Source: Marinobacter bryozoorum (GTDB lineage Bacteria > Pseudomonadota > Gammaproteobacteria > Pseudomonadales > Oleiphilaceae). From it: a stretch of 64,000 nucleotides of DNA. The DNA lies in contig NZ_JAKZAH010000004.1 of NCBI RefSeq assembly GCF_023156245.1, positions 119,592 through 183,591 of the forward strand. The letters run 5' to 3'. The notes beneath the pieces were generated by a model. The model made no database searches, was not told the DNA's origin, and saw nothing but the letters and a program-made list of their open reading frames with translations. Positions 30,735 through 38,586 of the stretch are shown here, piece by piece; within the stretch, counting starts at the first letter, position 1; every line of letters begins with the position of its first letter. The position numbers and the translations under genes are program-made.

Positions 30735-30753
30735 TTGTAGTAGCTGGTAGTCT

Positions 30754-30790
30754 GAAAACCCCGAAAGACTCCGAGTCTTTCGGGGTTTTC
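30754..30790. terminator. Bidirectional intrinsic terminator after oadB
   Basis: A 17-bp perfect stem (30754-30770 with 30774-30790) with a 3-base loop CCG, GAAAACCCC on one side and GGGGTTTTC on the other. A/T ends make it able to act on both strands. Confidence 0.9.
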
Positions 30791-30846
30791 TTGTTTTGGC
30801 CTCGTGGTTTTCTTGGTCGGCAAATTTGGGTGCCTGGCCTGCGGGC

Positions 30847-30939
30847 ATGGGTGGCCCTTTCTCCGCTGCAATTCACGGTCCGTCCTTGGACCGCCTTGCA
30901 CCGCGCCATCCATGGCGCTGCTACGAAAGGGCCACCCAT
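30847..30939 (-). repeat. Structured repeat E1 (two ANGGAY-loop hairpins in a long outer stem)
   Basis: A 15-bp perfect outer stem joins 30847-30861 to 30925-30939. Inside are hairpin A, CGGTCC/GGACCG (30876-30881 with 30888-30893), and hairpin B, GCGCC/GGCGC (30903-30907 with 30914-30918). Read on the minus strand their loops are AAGGAC and ATGGAT. The minus strand is chosen as the functional strand because the GGA loops lie there. Homologous in reverse orientation to E2, with covarying stems. Confidence 0.8.
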
Positions 30940-31107
30940 ACCCCCAGTCCGAAGGGAGTATGTTCGTGCCTGAAAATAATAAATGATGAGTGAAACAGTA
31001 ACGCCCTGAGGTAGTAAACGGGTTGGAGTCCGAATCCAGCGGGAAGCCACTTGACTCAGCTATCCATTTTTATAACTTTCGGACACGAGTGGAATTTGTA
31101 GGGCAGT

Positions 31108-31207
31108 AGGGTGGGGGATGCTTTCGTCGCAGCGCCAGGGATGGCGCGGAGCAAGGCCGGCCCAGGGATGGGCCGTGAATTGCGGCAGAGAAAGCATCCC
31201 CCACCCT
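31108..31207 (+). repeat. Structured repeat E2, divergent partner of E1
   Basis: An 18-bp perfect outer stem joins 31108-31125 to 31190-31207. Hairpin B is GCGCC/GGCGC (31132-31136 with 31143-31147) and hairpin A CGGCCC/GGGCCG (31158-31163 with 31170-31175); both loops read AGGGAT on the plus strand. The core is homologous to E1 reversed, but the outer-stem sequence is quite different while still pairing perfectly. Confidence 0.8.
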
Positions 31208-31239
31208 GGTGCCCCTCCACCAAAACCTGCAAGCTGGGG

Positions 31240-31295
31240 CCAACAGCCAACAGCCAACAGCCAACAGCCAACAGCCAACAGCCAACAGCCAACAC
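31240..31295. repeat. Heptanucleotide tandem repeat (CCAACAG)8
   Basis: Seven perfect CCAACAG units and a final CCAACAC are arrayed without gaps, 28 bases upstream of position 31323 where dnaE2 ends on the other strand. A unit not divisible by three and this copy number suggest slippage-prone DNA, but it lies outside any supported gene. Confidence 0.95.
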
Positions 31296-31322
31296 TAGCA
31301 GTAACTCAAGAAGCCGTAGGAG

Positions 31323-34300
31323 CTACTGAAAGTCCCGCGAAGGCACCGGCAATGTCTGAATCAGGTGGCTGAGGTCCGTAAGCTTCCCGGCCATGATATG
31401 AACAATGTCCCCCTCCCGTTCCACAATGCCTTTTACATGCAGTAACCGGGAAGTCAGCAATGGCTTACGTTGCTGCCGTGCCGTGTTGAGCCAGACCACC
31501 ACATTGATATTTCCGAATTCGTCCTCGAGGGTAACGAACGTTACGCCAGAGGCAGAGCCGGGACGTTGACGGCCGGTGACCAGGCCGGCCACCTGGACCG
31601 GGCGGTTGGGTTCGGCGGTTTTCAGTTGCTGTGCGTTCAGGCAGTTACGCAGATGGCCCTGTTCTCTCAGCAAGGCCAACGGGTGGCGCTGCAGGGAGAG
31701 CCCCTGGCTGGCGTAGTCTGCCAGAACATTCTGACCTTCTGACGGAGCAGGCAGGTCAACCCTGTCGCCGCCGGGTAAATACGCCTGATCGTCCCCGTCT
31801 TCTGAAACCCAGAGAGGCGCCGCCTCTTCATGGCCCAGCAGCTCCCAGTAACTCTGGTGCCGGTGGCCGCTGATTGCGGCAAGGGCGTTGGACCCGGCCA
31901 GCAGTTCCAGGTCTCGTTGGGGCAGGGCCGTGTACTGGCGGAGTTGCTGCACGCTGGTATAGCCGCCGGGGGGTCTTTGCTGACACAGGGCCTCGGCGCT
32001 TTGGCGGTTCAGCCCGCGCACTTGTCGCAAGCCAATACGGAGGTGACCATCGGGACCTTCCAGGGTGTAATCCCAGTGGCTGTGGTTAACATCCACCGGT
32101 AAAACCACAACGTCATGCCGGCGCGCATCCTGGATCAGCTGGGAAGGCGAGTAAAACCCCATGGGTTGGCTGTTCAGCAGGCCGCAATAGAAAGCCGCCG
32201 GATGGTGACGCTTGATCCAGGCCGAGACATAGACCAGCAACGCAAAGCTGGCGGCGTGGGACTCGGGAAAACCATAGCCGCCAAAGCCACAGATCTGGTG
32301 GTACAGGCGTTCGGCAAAGTCCTCGCTGTGGCCCCGTTCCCGCATGCCCCTGATCAGCTTTTCCCGGAATACTGTCAGGTCACCATGGGACTTCCACGCG
32401 GCCATGGCACGTCGTAGCTGGTCGGCTTCGCCGGCGGTAAAACCGGCGGCCACCATGGCCAGCTTGATCACCTGTTCCTGGAAAATGGGCACGCCCAGGG
32501 TGCGTTCCAGCACCCCCCGGACTTCCTCGTTGGGGTAGGTGACCGCCTCCAGACCGTGTTTACGTTTCAGGTAGGGATGGACCATATCGCCCTGGATGGG
32601 GCCGGGGCGGACAATGGCGACTTCGATCACCAGGTCGTAGAACTTCTCCGGCCTCAGCCGGGGCAGCATGTTGATCTGGGCCCGGGATTCCACCTGGAAG
32701 ACACCGATGCTGTCGCCGGTGGTGAGCATGTCATAGGTGGCCTTGTCTTCCCGGGGCACGTGCTGGAGGGTAAAGGGCTCGCCCTTCGCTTCACTGATCA
32801 GGGTCAGGGATTTGCGGATGGCCGTCAGCATGCCCAGGGCCAGCACGTCCACTTTCATCAGTCCCAGGCTTTCCAGGTCATCCTTGTCCCACTGGATGAC
32901 GGTGCGGCCGGCCATGGCGGCGTTTTCAGTGGGTACCAGTTGCGACAGGGGGCCGGAGCTGATGACGAAACCACCCACATGCTGCGACAGGTGGCGGGGA
33001 AAGCCCAACAGGGTATTCACCAGGGTAAAGAACTGGTTGGCAACCCGCTTGTGGCGGGTCAGGCCCTTGTCGAGGATCTGGCTTCGCCAGTCGGTTTCCC
33101 GGTCCCGCCAGTCGATGCCATTGAGCAATTGTTCCACCTGGGCCGGGTCGAAGCCCAGGGCCTTGCCCACGTCCCGGATGGCGCTGCGGGGTTGGTAGCG
33201 GATGACCGCGGCCGCCAGTGCGGCCCGTTCCCGGCCGTAGCGCTGGTAGATGTACTGGATAACCTCTTCCCGGCGCTCGTGTTCAAAATCCACGTCGATG
33301 TCCGGTGGCTCGTCCCGGTCTTTGGAAATGAACCGTTCGAACAGCAGCTCGATCTGGCGGGGGTCTACCTCGGTAATGCCCAGGCAATAACACACCGCCG
33401 AGTTGGCGGCGGAGCCCCGGCCCTGGCAGAGGATGCCCTGGCGGCGGGCAAAGCTGACGATGTCGTGGATGGTGAGAAAATAGTGCTCGTATTCCATCTC
33501 ACGGATCAGGGCCAGTTCCTTGCGAATCAGGGCCTGTATGTGTGCCGGGGTGCCTTCCGGAAAGCGGCGCTGTTCGCCCTGCCGGGTCAGGATTTCCAGC
33601 CAGCTGGCGGGAGTTTGCTCTGGTGGCACCAGGTCGCCGGGGTATTCGTACCGCAGTTCACCGGGGCGAAAGGTACATTGCTCGGCAATTACCAGGGTTT
33701 CGTTGATCCACTCCTCAGGGAAAAGCCGGTGAAGGACCGGCAAGGGCCTCAGGTAACGCTCGCCATTCTGGAACAGCCGGTGGCCGGCCTGTTCCAGGCT
33801 GGTGTTGTGGCGAATGGCGGTGAGTACGTCTTGCAGGGGTTGGCGCTGGCGGTCATGCATATGCACTTCGCCGGTGGCGACCACCGGGCGCTCCAGCTCT
33901 CTGGACAGGGCACGAATGCGGTGTAGTTGTTGCTCTTCGCCGCACGCCAGGGCGCGGCTGGCGGCCAGCCAGAACCTGTCGGGAAACCGGTTGTGGAGCC
34001 CCTGACCGGCTTTCAGGGCACAGGTAAACGAGGCCTCCTGTGCGGTAGGGGCCAGCCACAGGCACAGGCAGTCAGTCAGGAGATGGCTGTCCAGGTCATC
34101 GGTAAACAACTGGTACTGCCCCTTGGAAGCCCGGCGACGACCAAGGGTGATCAGCTGGCAAAGCTGTCCGTATCCCTGGCGGGTACAGGCCAGGAGGATC
34201 AGCCGGGTTGGGGGATGATCGGGGGTGTCAGGCTCCAGTTCGAAGTAGCTGCCGGTGATCAGGGCAACGTCACTGTGTTTGAGGGCCTGCCAGGCCCGTG

Positions 34301-34442
34301 GTATGCCGGCCACGGAACAGGCATCGGTAATGGCCAGGGCACGGTAGCCGTTTGCCAGTGCCTGTTCCGCCAGTTCATGGGGGTGGGAGGCACCGGTCAG
34401 GAAGGTGAAGTTGCTGAAACAGTACAGTTCGGCGTAACTCAT
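31323..34442 (-). CDS. dnaE2: Error-prone DNA polymerase DnaE2 (ImuC)
   Basis: DnaE2 is the alternative C-family polymerase that, with ImuA and ImuB, carries out SOS mutagenesis in bacteria lacking UmuDC. The 1039-residue protein has an N-terminal PHP domain, the catalytic DIDVDFEHERREE block (Asp residues near 396-400), polymerase thumb/fingers regions and a C-terminal OB fold (NRPVQVAGLVTGRQRPG). It is about 120 residues shorter than replicative DnaE and lacks the C-terminal tau-binding domain, as expected. Start is 11 bases after imuB in one operon, and induction through the LexA box before imuA is likely. Confidence 0.96.
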   Translation of the reverse strand: MSYAELYCFSNFTFLTGASHPHELAEQALANGYRALAITDACSVAGIPRAWQALKHSDVALITGSYFELEPDTPDHPPTRLILLACTRQGYGQLCQLITLGRRRASKGQYQLFTDDLDSHLLTDCLCLWLAPTAQEASFTCALKAGQGLHNRFPDRFWLAASRALACGEEQQLHRIRALSRELERPVVATGEVHMHDRQRQPLQDVLTAIRHNTSLEQAGHRLFQNGERYLRPLPVLHRLFPEEWINETLVIAEQCTFRPGELRYEYPGDLVPPEQTPASWLEILTRQGEQRRFPEGTPAHIQALIRKELALIREMEYEHYFLTIHDIVSFARRQGILCQGRGSAANSAVCYCLGITEVDPRQIELLFERFISKDRDEPPDIDVDFEHERREEVIQYIYQRYGRERAALAAAVIRYQPRSAIRDVGKALGFDPAQVEQLLNGIDWRDRETDWRSQILDKGLTRHKRVANQFFTLVNTLLGFPRHLSQHVGGFVISSGPLSQLVPTENAAMAGRTVIQWDKDDLESLGLMKVDVLALGMLTAIRKSLTLISEAKGEPFTLQHVPREDKATYDMLTTGDSIGVFQVESRAQINMLPRLRPEKFYDLVIEVAIVRPGPIQGDMVHPYLKRKHGLEAVTYPNEEVRGVLERTLGVPIFQEQVIKLAMVAAGFTAGEADQLRRAMAAWKSHGDLTVFREKLIRGMRERGHSEDFAERLYHQICGFGGYGFPESHAASFALLVYVSAWIKRHHPAAFYCGLLNSQPMGFYSPSQLIQDARRHDVVVLPVDVNHSHWDYTLEGPDGHLRIGLRQVRGLNRQSAEALCQQRPPGGYTSVQQLRQYTALPQRDLELLAGSNALAAISGHRHQSYWELLGHEEAAPLWVSEDGDDQAYLPGGDRVDLPAPSEGQNVLADYASQGLSLQRHPLALLREQGHLRNCLNAQQLKTAEPNRPVQVAGLVTGRQRPGSASGVTFVTLEDEFGNINVVVWLNTARQQRKPLLTSRLLHVKGIVEREGDIVHIMAGKLTDLSHLIQTLPVPSRDFQ

Positions 34443-34453
34443 GGTCTTTCGCG

Positions 34454-35866
34454 TTATCCAAACCAGCCATGGACAAACCAGCCTTGCTGGTTGTCACGGT
34501 AGATCCAGGCCAGCTGACCTTCCGGCAGCCGGGCGATGTAGTAGTCCCTCAGAACCCGCTCGCCGTCCCACCAGCCACCACTGATGCGCTCCGGCCCGCC
34601 CAGCCACTCTTCCGGGGCCGCCTGCAAAGGGGCAGGATGGGGTAGCAGCCAGAGGGGGCGCAGGGGAAGGTGCTCCGGTATGGGGTCCCGGCCCCGGCGA
34701 GCCAGGCTGCGGGCGCTCCAGGCCCTTTCCGGCCGGTGGTCTGCTGCCGGTGCCAGGTGTGTCAGGGCCTGCTCGCCAAGCCGGGCCTGCAGCCGGCTGA
34801 CCAGGGTGTGCCAGGCTTCCCCTGTGTCCGGGGTTTCACCAAGCAGGTCCGCGGATGACGCTGTATGTCGGTCCAGGAAGCGGGTTACCCGCAGTTCCAG
34901 GGCTTCCACCGGCGCCTGCAGGGGGTATTGCTCCAGGCGAATCCGCAACAGGTTGAGAAAGGCCTCGGCCCGGTGTTCCGGGCCGGTGCTCCGTATACGC
35001 AGGCGGCTGGGCTCCTGACGGTAGTGATACAGTGTGAGTAACAGGGTGTCCGCGCCCTGCTGGCGCCATTGCAGATCATTTTCCAGCTCTGCCAGGGTAC
35101 GCTGCAGGGCAAACAGCAAACCCTGGGCTTTCTCCACAGGCAGGCCGAAGTCCGCCCTTTGCCGGAAGTCGCGGGGTGGTTGCCAGCTGGTTTGAGGGTC
35201 AGGGCGCTGGCCGAGGATGCGCTGGATATGAGCCAGGGTTTCCGGCGCCAGCCGACGGGCGAGTTCAGCCGGCGGTAGTTGTTGCAACTGGCCCAGCCTG
35301 GTTAGTCCCAGGCGATTGAGTCGTTGCAGGGTGCGCCCTTCAAATTCTGTGTGGGTCAGGGGCAGGGTAGCCAGGTGCGCGGTCATCTCTTCATGGCTAT
35401 CGGTAAAACAGTCCACGCCGGCCCGGGCCAGCAAGCGGGCTGCCAGCGGGGTCGGTCCGGTGGACAGGGTGGCGTCCAGCTGGCGCTCTGCCAGGGCCTC
35501 TTGCAAGGCTTTCCTGAGAGGCAGCAGGCCACCATACAGACGCTTCACACTGCCTGCGTCTGCCAGCAGGCCATCCGGCGGATACAGGGTGATCCGGTCC
35601 ATATGGTGGTACAGCCAGTGGGCCTGTTGTTCCAGGATGCGGGCCTGGCGGTCGTCGTCGGCATGGAACATGACCAGCTCCGGCGCCAGGTTTAGGGCGG
35701 TCTTGAAGGCGGTGCCGGGCCTGACACCAAGCTCTATGGCCCGGGGGCCGGCCTGCAATACTCGCCGTGAACCCTGGCAAATAACTGCCAGGGGGGCATC
35801 AGCCTCCATGGCACGGGCAACATGGTTCAGCAGCAGGTGGTGAAAGTGCAGGTAAAGCCAGGGCAT
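34454..35866 (-). CDS. imuB: ImuB, catalytically inactive Y-family polymerase-like protein
   Basis: ImuB is the scaffold of the ImuA-ImuB-DnaE2 mutasome; it binds the beta clamp and DnaE2. The 470-residue protein follows the Y-family plan (palm/fingers to about 230, little finger to about 340, long C-terminal tail) but the catalytic acidic motifs are absent: the N-terminal segment reads LYLHFHHLLLNHV with no DxD, and the SIDE region reads YPPDGLLADAG. This loss is normal for ImuB. Three bases separate it from imuA. Confidence 0.93.
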   Translation of the reverse strand: MPWLYLHFHHLLLNHVARAMEADAPLAVICQGSRRVLQAGPRAIELGVRPGTAFKTALNLAPELVMFHADDDRQARILEQQAHWLYHHMDRITLYPPDGLLADAGSVKRLYGGLLPLRKALQEALAERQLDATLSTGPTPLAARLLARAGVDCFTDSHEEMTAHLATLPLTHTEFEGRTLQRLNRLGLTRLGQLQQLPPAELARRLAPETLAHIQRILGQRPDPQTSWQPPRDFRQRADFGLPVEKAQGLLFALQRTLAELENDLQWRQQGADTLLLTLYHYRQEPSRLRIRSTGPEHRAEAFLNLLRIRLEQYPLQAPVEALELRVTRFLDRHTASSADLLGETPDTGEAWHTLVSRLQARLGEQALTHLAPAADHRPERAWSARSLARRGRDPIPEHLPLRPLWLLPHPAPLQAAPEEWLGGPERISGGWWDGERVLRDYYIARLPEGQLAWIYRDNQQGWFVHGWFG

Positions 35867-35869
35867 GGT

Positions 35870-36550
35870 CTATCCGGTCCAGGGGCCATGGATGACAGTA
35901 CGGGCTTCGGTCATTTCCTGATTGATCCGGGTGCCCATGGCGATTGTGCAACCCTGACCGGGCCAGCCTCCGCGACGTTTGAGGATGTTCACCTGAAGGC
36001 CCAGGCGGTCGTCTGGAACCAGTTCCAGCCGGAGTGCTGCCGGTGAACTCTGGCAGGCCTCCCGCCGGTTGCGGAACAGTATGCAGGTGCTTTGCCCGGC
36101 CTCGGCGGCCAGTTGCAGGCGTCGGATGTCCCGGGCAGCCAGGGTTTCTGGCCAGGCCAGAACCAGTCCTGTGGCCGGTGAGCGCAGGCAATTCTCCAGG
36201 GTCCATAACAGGTCTTGCTGGTGTTCTGTCTTTACCAGCACGACCTGGTCCAGGTCGACCTCCTCCCGGGCGAGGGCGGGGGCATAGGGTGTAAACGGCG
36301 GGTTTACCCAGAAGACGCATTGCCGCCTTGCCGTCACTCGTTGCAGCAGGGGTAAAACCAGGTGAAGTTCACCAATGCCAGGGCCGTCCAGCAGGCATTC
36401 ACTGAGAGCGCCCCGGGGCCAGCCAAGGCCCCCGAGCTCTCGGTCCAGGGCGGCAAAGCCGGTATGCTCCGGGGTTTGCTCTGTTGCAAGCTGGCGGTGC
36501 CCGCGCCAGAGGCGGGCGTCGTCGAACAGGGAATTCAGCAGGTCACTCAT
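35870..36550 (-). CDS. imuA: ImuA, translesion synthesis-associated protein
   Basis: ImuA is a RecA-related protein of the SOS mutasome, needed with ImuB and DnaE2 for damage-induced mutagenesis. The 226-residue protein shows the TGFAALDRELGGLGWPRGALSE block (about 31-51) resembling the RecA/SulA-like core, with a variant Walker A region. It is the first gene of the reverse-strand imuA-imuB-dnaE2 cassette. A LexA box ends 14 bases before its ATG, so strong SOS control is expected. Confidence 0.92.
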   Translation of the reverse strand: MSDLLNSLFDDARLWRGHRQLATEQTPEHTGFAALDRELGGLGWPRGALSECLLDGPGIGELHLVLPLLQRVTARRQCVFWVNPPFTPYAPALAREEVDLDQVVLVKTEHQQDLLWTLENCLRSPATGLVLAWPETLAARDIRRLQLAAEAGQSTCILFRNRREACQSSPAALRLELVPDDRLGLQVNILKRRGGWPGQGCTIAMGTRINQEMTEARTVIHGPWTG

Positions 36551-36563
36551 CTTTTCATTCGGA

Positions 36564-36583
36564 TACTGTTTAAATATACAGTA
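36564..36583. promoter_or_regulatory. LexA (SOS) box upstream of imuA
   Basis: A 20-base site with CTGT (36566-36569), an 8-base AT-only spacer and ACAG (36578-36581), flanked by TA on both sides, matches the gammaproteobacterial LexA consensus at all eight conserved positions. It lies 14 bases before the imuA start, overlapping where its promoter must be, and faces phhB on the other side. Confidence 0.92.
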
Positions 36584-36708
36584 TTATGGGCGAGGTAGAT
36601 TTTCAAGCAGCATGCATGTACTGATCGTGGATTCTTGCTGACCGGCCTTGTGGGTGTGTATAACGATCAGTGACCGATACCAATACCAATGAAGTTCAGG
36701 GAGGGTTT

Positions 36709-37050
36709 ATGGGCAGATTGGCTGAGCAGCACTGTGAAGCTTGCCGGGCTGACGCCCCGCAGGTTTCTGCAAAAGAGCAGGAGGCGTTATTGATGCAGTT
36801 GCCGGACTGGGAGTTAGTGCATCACGGGGAAGTGGCACAGTTGCAGCGTGTGTACTCCTTCCGCAACTTCGTTCAGGGTCAGGCCTTTACCAACCGGGTG
36901 GCGGAGCTGGCCGAAGCCGAAGGTCACCACCCGGCGATTCTGCTGGAGTTTGGCAAGGTTACGGTGCGCTGGTGGACCCACAAGATCCAGGGCCTGCACC
37001 GTAACGATTTCATTATGGCGGCCCGTACGGACGGTATCTACCAGGTATAG
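36709..37050 (+). CDS. phhB: Pterin-4a-carbinolamine dehydratase
   Basis: PhhB dehydrates 4a-hydroxytetrahydrobiopterin, recycling the pterin cofactor of phenylalanine hydroxylase. The 113-residue protein has the [21 protein letters not shown] segment with the active-site histidine pair, and LPDWELV near the N-terminus. The ATG at 36709 is preferred over the GTG at 36670 because AGGGAGG precedes it and the product then matches the usual 112-118 residues. No phenylalanine hydroxylase gene is adjacent, so its role here may be in another pterin reaction. Confidence 0.92.
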   Translation: MGRLAEQHCEACRADAPQVSAKEQEALLMQLPDWELVHHGEVAQLQRVYSFRNFVQGQAFTNRVAELAEAEGHHPAILLEFGKVTVRWWTHKIQGLHRNDFIMAARTDGIYQV

Positions 37051-37107
37051 GCGTTGCGCGGCAGCCATCATCCGGGCGCCCCGGCCGGCGAACGGCCTGC
37101 ATAGGGC

Positions 37108-37896
37108 TCATGGAACCAGCAATACAGGGCTGAGACTCTCCCGGACCACGGACTCGGATGTATGCCCCAGGGGAAGCTGTTCCACCGGGGTAGTGCCCCG
37201 CTTGCCGATCAGTGTCAGGGCCGGACGGCTGTCTCTGATCAGCTCCAGTAGTTCCCGTGCTGGCTGGCCATTGAGGATACGGGCGTGCACGGAGGATTTG
37301 CTGTTGGCAATGTCGTGTACCAGCTGATCGACCTGGTCCGCTTCCTCTGGCGCATCCTCGGGGCGTACCCAGACCACCCGGCCTTGCTGACCGTCGTTAA
37401 CCAGTTGCCGGAACAGGTCCAGGGCCCGCCCGGCATTTCCGGAGCCATCGGTTGCCAGGAATATCGGTGACTGATCAGACGAGGGTTGTCCCTCTACTGG
37501 CAGGACGAGTAGAGGTTGCCGGACCATCCGGGCAAGGTTCATGGTGATATTGCCCATGAACAGTTCACGGCCTGCAGAATGATGGGTGCTGCAACAGATA
37601 ACACCGTCTGCCTGCAAGTACCGCGTCAGTTCCGCGATGCAGGACGCAATGAAGCCATGGCGCACCGCGACATCGGTTTCCACGCCCCAGTCACCCGCAT
37701 ATCTTTTCGCCAGGTCCCTGAGCTTGCCTTCCACGGCCCCTTCGCTGTCTTCGATGTGTTTACGGGTATGGGGTTCGATAACATAAGTCAGGGTTAACTT
37801 GTTGATACCCAGGCGTTTCAGTAGAGGGGGAAGCTGAAGGATGGCCTGTTCCCAGCCGTCGGAGTAATCCACGCTCAGAATCATATGGCTCAGCAT
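37108..37896 (-). CDS. Universal stress protein with two Usp domains
   Basis: A 262-residue protein with tandem UspA-type folds. Domain 1 (about 1-135) starts MILSVDYSDGWEQA and ends in a GRELFMGNITMNLARMVRQPLLVLP block; domain 2 (about 145-262) ends in GTTPVEQLPLGHTSESVVRESLSPVLLVP. The second domain keeps the G-x2-G-x9-G-S/T type ATP-binding pattern more clearly than the first. Tandem Usp proteins respond to starvation or respiratory stress, but the trigger is not evident. The ATG at 37896 has CCGGAGAG upstream; a longer frame lacks this. Confidence 0.88.
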   Translation of the reverse strand: MLSHMILSVDYSDGWEQAILQLPPLLKRLGINKLTLTYVIEPHTRKHIEDSEGAVEGKLRDLAKRYAGDWGVETDVAVRHGFIASCIAELTRYLQADGVICCSTHHSAGRELFMGNITMNLARMVRQPLLVLPVEGQPSSDQSPIFLATDGSGNAGRALDLFRQLVNDGQQGRVVWVRPEDAPEEADQVDQLVHDIANSKSSVHARILNGQPARELLELIRDSRPALTLIGKRGTTPVEQLPLGHTSESVVRESLSPVLLVP

Positions 37897-38151
37897 ATAT
37901 GCACTCTCCGGAGTAAATGCCTTTGCAATTTTCTTTAAAGCTAGCACAAAGTGCTGTCAGTGCTATTGATTCCGGTCAGGGTGCCTGCGAAGTGGGTGTG
38001 AGCGTGGCTTCATGGATGATGGTTTTTCATTGGCATTGCTATGCCGCTAAAATGGCGCCAATACAGCTGATTGTATATTCACCCCGCTGCGCCCTCGTGC
38101 CAGGGGGAGTGGTGTTACATCAGGACCAGTGACCCTTTCGGAAGCCGTTTC

Positions 38152-38586
38152 ATGACCACTGAAGATGCCAGGTACCGGGGCCGTTTCATGGCCTTTGATT
38201 CCATCACCACCCGCTGGGCGGACAATGACCTCTATGGCCACGTCAATAACGTGACCTATTACGCCTGGTTTGATACCTGCGTGAACCGTTACCTGATCGA
38301 GCAGGGCGGGCTGGATATCCACCAGGGGCAGGAAATTGCCTACGTGGTGAGTTCGTCCTGTGACTACTTCAGCCCGGTGGCCTACCCGGAAAAGGTTGAG
38401 GCCGGGCTGCGGGTGGAGAAGCTGGGTAACAGCTCGGTGACCTACAATATCGGCATTTTCCGTGAAGGCGAAGAACAGGCCTGTGCCGTCGGGCGCTTCG
38501 TACACGTCTTTGTCAACCGGGACACAGACCGGCCGGTGCCCATCCCGGCCGGTGTGCGGGCGGCACTGGAGCAGTTGTCTCAGTAA
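38152..38586 (+). CDS. Hotdog-fold acyl-CoA thioesterase (YbgC/FcbC type)
   Basis: A 144-residue thioesterase of the 4-hydroxybenzoyl-CoA thioesterase-like family. The active-site segment RWADNDLYGHVNNVTYYAWFDT (catalytic Asp and the conserved HVNN) is complete, and SSSCDYFSPVAYPEKVEA follows as in the family. It probably hydrolyses a short acyl-CoA; the exact substrate is unknown. The ATG at 38152 is chosen because the preceding in-frame stretch is unlike family members. Its end overlaps the convergent ggt gene by 7 bases, and its neighbours suggest no shared pathway. Confidence 0.87.
   Translation: MTTEDARYRGRFMAFDSITTRWADNDLYGHVNNVTYYAWFDTCVNRYLIEQGGLDIHQGQEIAYVVSSSCDYFSPVAYPEKVEAGLRVEKLGNSSVTYNIGIFREGEEQACAVGRFVHVFVNRDTDRPVPIPAGVRAALEQLSQ

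Noticed and set aside
30847..31207. CRISPR array
   Set aside because: The repeats are long, inverted relative to each other and only two per locus, without spacers or cas genes.
30718..31295. Short hypothetical ORFs in the oadB-dnaE2 gap, including repeated AVGCWLL-type peptides
   Set aside because: They are translations of the structured repeats and of the heptanucleotide array, with no ribosome sites and no expected conservation.
32556..33926. A 456-codon open frame antisense to dnaE2
   Set aside because: Shadow of dnaE2 with no protein family resemblance.
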